The position numbers and the translations under genes are program-made. This document shows positions 7,001-7,752 of a stretch of DNA of 7,752 nucleotides, in pieces. Source of the stretch: an uncultured Candidatus Saccharibacteria bacterium. GTDB lineage: Bacteria > Patescibacteriota > Saccharimonadia > Saccharimonadales > Saccharimonadaceae. Each line of letters starts with the position of its first letter. Position 1 is the first letter of the stretch. The notes below the pieces were generated by a model, which made no database searches, was not told where the DNA came from, and saw only the letters and a program-made list of their open reading frames with translations. The stretch covers positions 1 through 7,752 of the forward strand of contig CAMHRH010000038.1 of the NCBI GenBank assembly GCA_946187605.1, written 5' to 3'.

Positions 7001-7752
7001 AATCGAGCAGTTCGTGAACTTCTTGGTTGAAAAAGTTTTGCCGGATTCACGTTTTGCAAATCGAATTGACGACGAAACACGCGAGAGAATTAGCGATGGC
7101 CAAAAGACTATTAGCGACGCAAAAGAACTGCTGGTTGGGCCAAAGCATTATCGCGCGCTAGTTGAGTCAAATCTGCCGGCTGAAGGCGACGCGACTTTCG
7201 CATTAATTCGTGATTTGAAGGACGAGCTTGGGCCTAAAAATAAGGTCGATTATTTCGTAGTCGGCGACTCGGCGATGGCATACGAGATGTCGCAATCATT
7301 CAGTGGCGAAATGGACTTCATTACGGTCCTGACGATGCTTTCGATATTTATCGTGGTCGTCTTTACGTTTAAATCATTCTTCGTTTCTCTGCTGCTCGTG
7401 CTTGTTATTCAGTGCGCAGTCTATATCGTTATGTCATATCTGTCTTTGACCGGCTCAAGCATCTACTTTATCGCGCTGATTATCGTCCAATCAATCTTAA
7501 TGGGTGCGACGATTGATTATGCGATTTTATTCACGTCGAACTACATCGAAAACCGTAGTTATTTCAAGCTCGGCATTAAAGATGCATTGGTTAACACTTA
7601 CAATCGTTCGATTGGCGCGATTTTGACTTCGGCTTCGATTCTTATTATCGTCACCGCAATTGTCGGCAATATGGCTTCCGCAATTGCTGGAATGATCTGT
7701 CAGTCGATTTCGCTCGGCACATTCTGCGCAACCGTCATTATATTAGTATTAC
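4068..7752 (+). CDS. MMPL-family (RND superfamily) transporter with a giant repeat-bearing external domain (partial, 1228 aa visible)
   Basis: The gene is open from ATG 4068 to the right edge, so its C-terminus is missing. MMPL proteins are proton-driven membrane transporters of lipids, drugs or peptides. Topology follows the family: TM1 (about 12-31), a first external domain of about 120 residues, TM2-TM6 (155-175, 181-198, 211-230, 256-281, 286-311), TM7 (339-356), a second external domain (about 357-1083), then TM8-TM11 (1083-1103, 1104-1124, 1131-1156, 1182-1202), with TM12 running into the edge. The proton-relay Asp-Tyr pairs are present in both halves: LSMDYAIML (D224-Y225, TM4) and GATIDYAILF (D1150-Y1151, TM10). 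The family motif VVGDSAMAYEM (1064-1074) precedes TM8. The second external domain is about six times the first, holding six degenerate repeats and a coiled-coil stretch (about 645-725). It diverges from a TetR-family gene, a typical arrangement for a regulated exporter. Substrate unknown. Confidence 0.93.
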   Translation, partial: MRKISDFIVDHCYVIFGIFLVLTGICAILATRVNINRNIYSYMPADSETSLGLEIMNDEFNYDQTSSYEMMLTGVPDNEKTAIKDDIESIDGVSSVDYDSSDEYNRDQYTRYKINVDAPADSEDSARIYDEIHSKYSGLYEIAESGQVYDYNGSVLKIGVVLLAVGFAMVILTIMSQSWVEPWLFLFAILLAVVVNKGTNIIFPSVSHITDSIAAILQMALSMDYAIMLSTRYRQEKAKPDHPDKKTAMRRAMRYSFGAICSSSVTTVVGLIVLVFMSFTIGRDMGLVLSKGVVLSLVSIFTSLPALLLIFDKAIEKTAKKTINFKMDLFGKASFNLRHFALPIFLLVFVGGFLLKGGTAIKFTTEQNNKIKDIFNETNQMALVYDKSMDDEVTKVCNKFDAREDTTRVLCYGNTINEPEKYNELVPKVNELSDGDDVDTEDYLIKALYYHYYKDVDAHQITLSDFVDFLQKEVFPNKNFADEISDETVAKINQLSNFTDKEKVNRLRTKEDIANVLGVDASKLDEVYVLYLSKQNSSVKLTLNEFANFVTNEVLTNPNYASMVTDAQRADLAKLRTFSNSNITNTPKTIAELSKILGIDRATLEQLLVYYNFTTTDNPTATATVSELVNFSLNDENVISELGLSDAEVANIKSQLATAQSEISTAKTNLSSEYSELNNAINTAIAKLPDDQRGEISGKIDELREELTRRVNAAEAVATKKYSYSDYVNAASTIDAVLDSTTSWLDNLGTNYESVFSKLDEETTKQILDAAKQVSDKIAEIRKVVNLNERLSQLKKVYRLYQAETTASSTKISVRALVNFMLTHKDDDKLKGALNPSTLSQLKLAQYIMNNQTTKYSSGALSTRFSLDAEKIRLVYALYEYRHINSNPMLSLKTLINFIDSEILPNPDYSSRLSENEQTKLSTIAILMRAAESGYPYSYDALYRAILPLADNVDKNQLFLAYLYHGSLYDYDENWALTIEQFVNFLVEKVLPDSRFANRIDDETRERISDGQKTISDAKELLVGPKHYRALVESNLPAEGDATFALIRDLKDELGPKNKVDYFVVGDSAMAYEMSQSFSGEMDFITVLTMLSIFIVVVFTFKSFFVSLLLVLVIQCAVYIVMSYLSLTGSSIYFIALIIVQSILMGATIDYAILFTSNYIENRSYFKLGIKDALVNTYNRSIGAILTSASILIIVTAIVGNMASAIAGMICQSISLGTFCATVIILVL
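5391..7118 (+). repeat. Six degenerate protein repeats (~80-residue period) in the second external domain of the MMPL transporter
   Basis: Each unit has a helix ending in a Tyr-rich LY or YY motif, then a core like TLxEFVNFhxxEVLxNPxYA. The cores start near residues 461 (ITLSDFVDFLQKEVFP), 541 (LTLNEFANFVTNEVLTNP), 623 (ATVSELVNFSLND), 812 (ISVRALVNFML), 890 (LSLKTLINFIDSEILPNP) and 977 (LTIEQFVNFLVEKVLP). Spacings are 80, 82, 189, 78 and 87 residues. The long gap holds an inserted coiled-coil-like stretch of about 105 residues between units 3 and 4. The repeats are diverged at DNA level and visible only in protein. From general memory, long MMPL proteins of Gram-positive-type bacteria have comparable FVxF...LxNPxFA repeats. 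Confidence 0.75.

Noticed and set aside
4281..7080. Minus-strand open frames of 61-117 codons opposite the MMPL gene
   Set aside because: They are antisense to a continuous 1228-codon gene with clear family motifs, and their translations look like reverse reading of its codons.
1..7752. Search for CRISPR arrays, tRNA or rRNA genes, insertion sequences and reassigned stop codons
   Set aside because: I saw no regularly spaced repeats, no cloverleaf candidates and no transposase or terminal repeats. The long genes use TGG for Trp and show no in-frame TGA.

Overview
The window looks like a chromosomal segment of a low-to-mid GC bacterium using the standard bacterial code. The five stops visible are TAA or TAG, and I saw no in-frame TGA in the long genes. 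My best guess is a Patescibacteria/Saccharibacteria-type or related Gram-positive-like genome. The reasons are near-consensus promoters, start codons placed immediately behind -10 boxes, and an MMPL transporter with an unusually large external domain. This placement rests on general impression, not on a marker gene, and I hold it at about 40%.

Layout: (1) bases 3-179 are the 3' end of an unrecognised gene. (2) 266-1219 (+) is a canonical ADP-ribosylglycohydrolase (ARH/DraG family), with a near-perfect promoter, a palindrome over its transcription start and a strong Shine-Dalgarno. (3) A bidirectional hairpin terminator at 1232-1257 separates it from a convergent minus-strand group. (4) That group, in transcription order, is a TetR-family regulator (3955-3389), a 568-aa soluble protein whose C-terminal part resembles an ADP-ribosyltransferase-like fold (3363-1657), and a 126-aa acidic protein 14 bases behind it (1642-1262). 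(5) Diverging from the TetR gene, and running off the right edge, is a giant MMPL/RND-superfamily transporter (4068-7752+). Its second external domain is about 725 residues long and carries six degenerate repeats with a period of about 80 residues.

Two working units are suggested. One is a classic TetR-MMPL divergent pair: the regulator probably represses itself and the transporter through palindromes in the 112-bp intergenic region. The other is a possible ADP-ribosylation cycle: the ART-like protein (writer) and the convergent ARH (eraser) would form a modification, toxin-immunity or signalling pair, with the small acidic protein as a third partner. The writer half of that pairing is inference from weak motif resemblance.

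A second theme is promoter architecture. The TetR, ART-like and MMPL genes all have a TATAAT box ending 6-9 bases before the ATG, so their mRNAs should be leaderless or nearly so. The ARH gene has an ordinary leader with a ribosome binding site.
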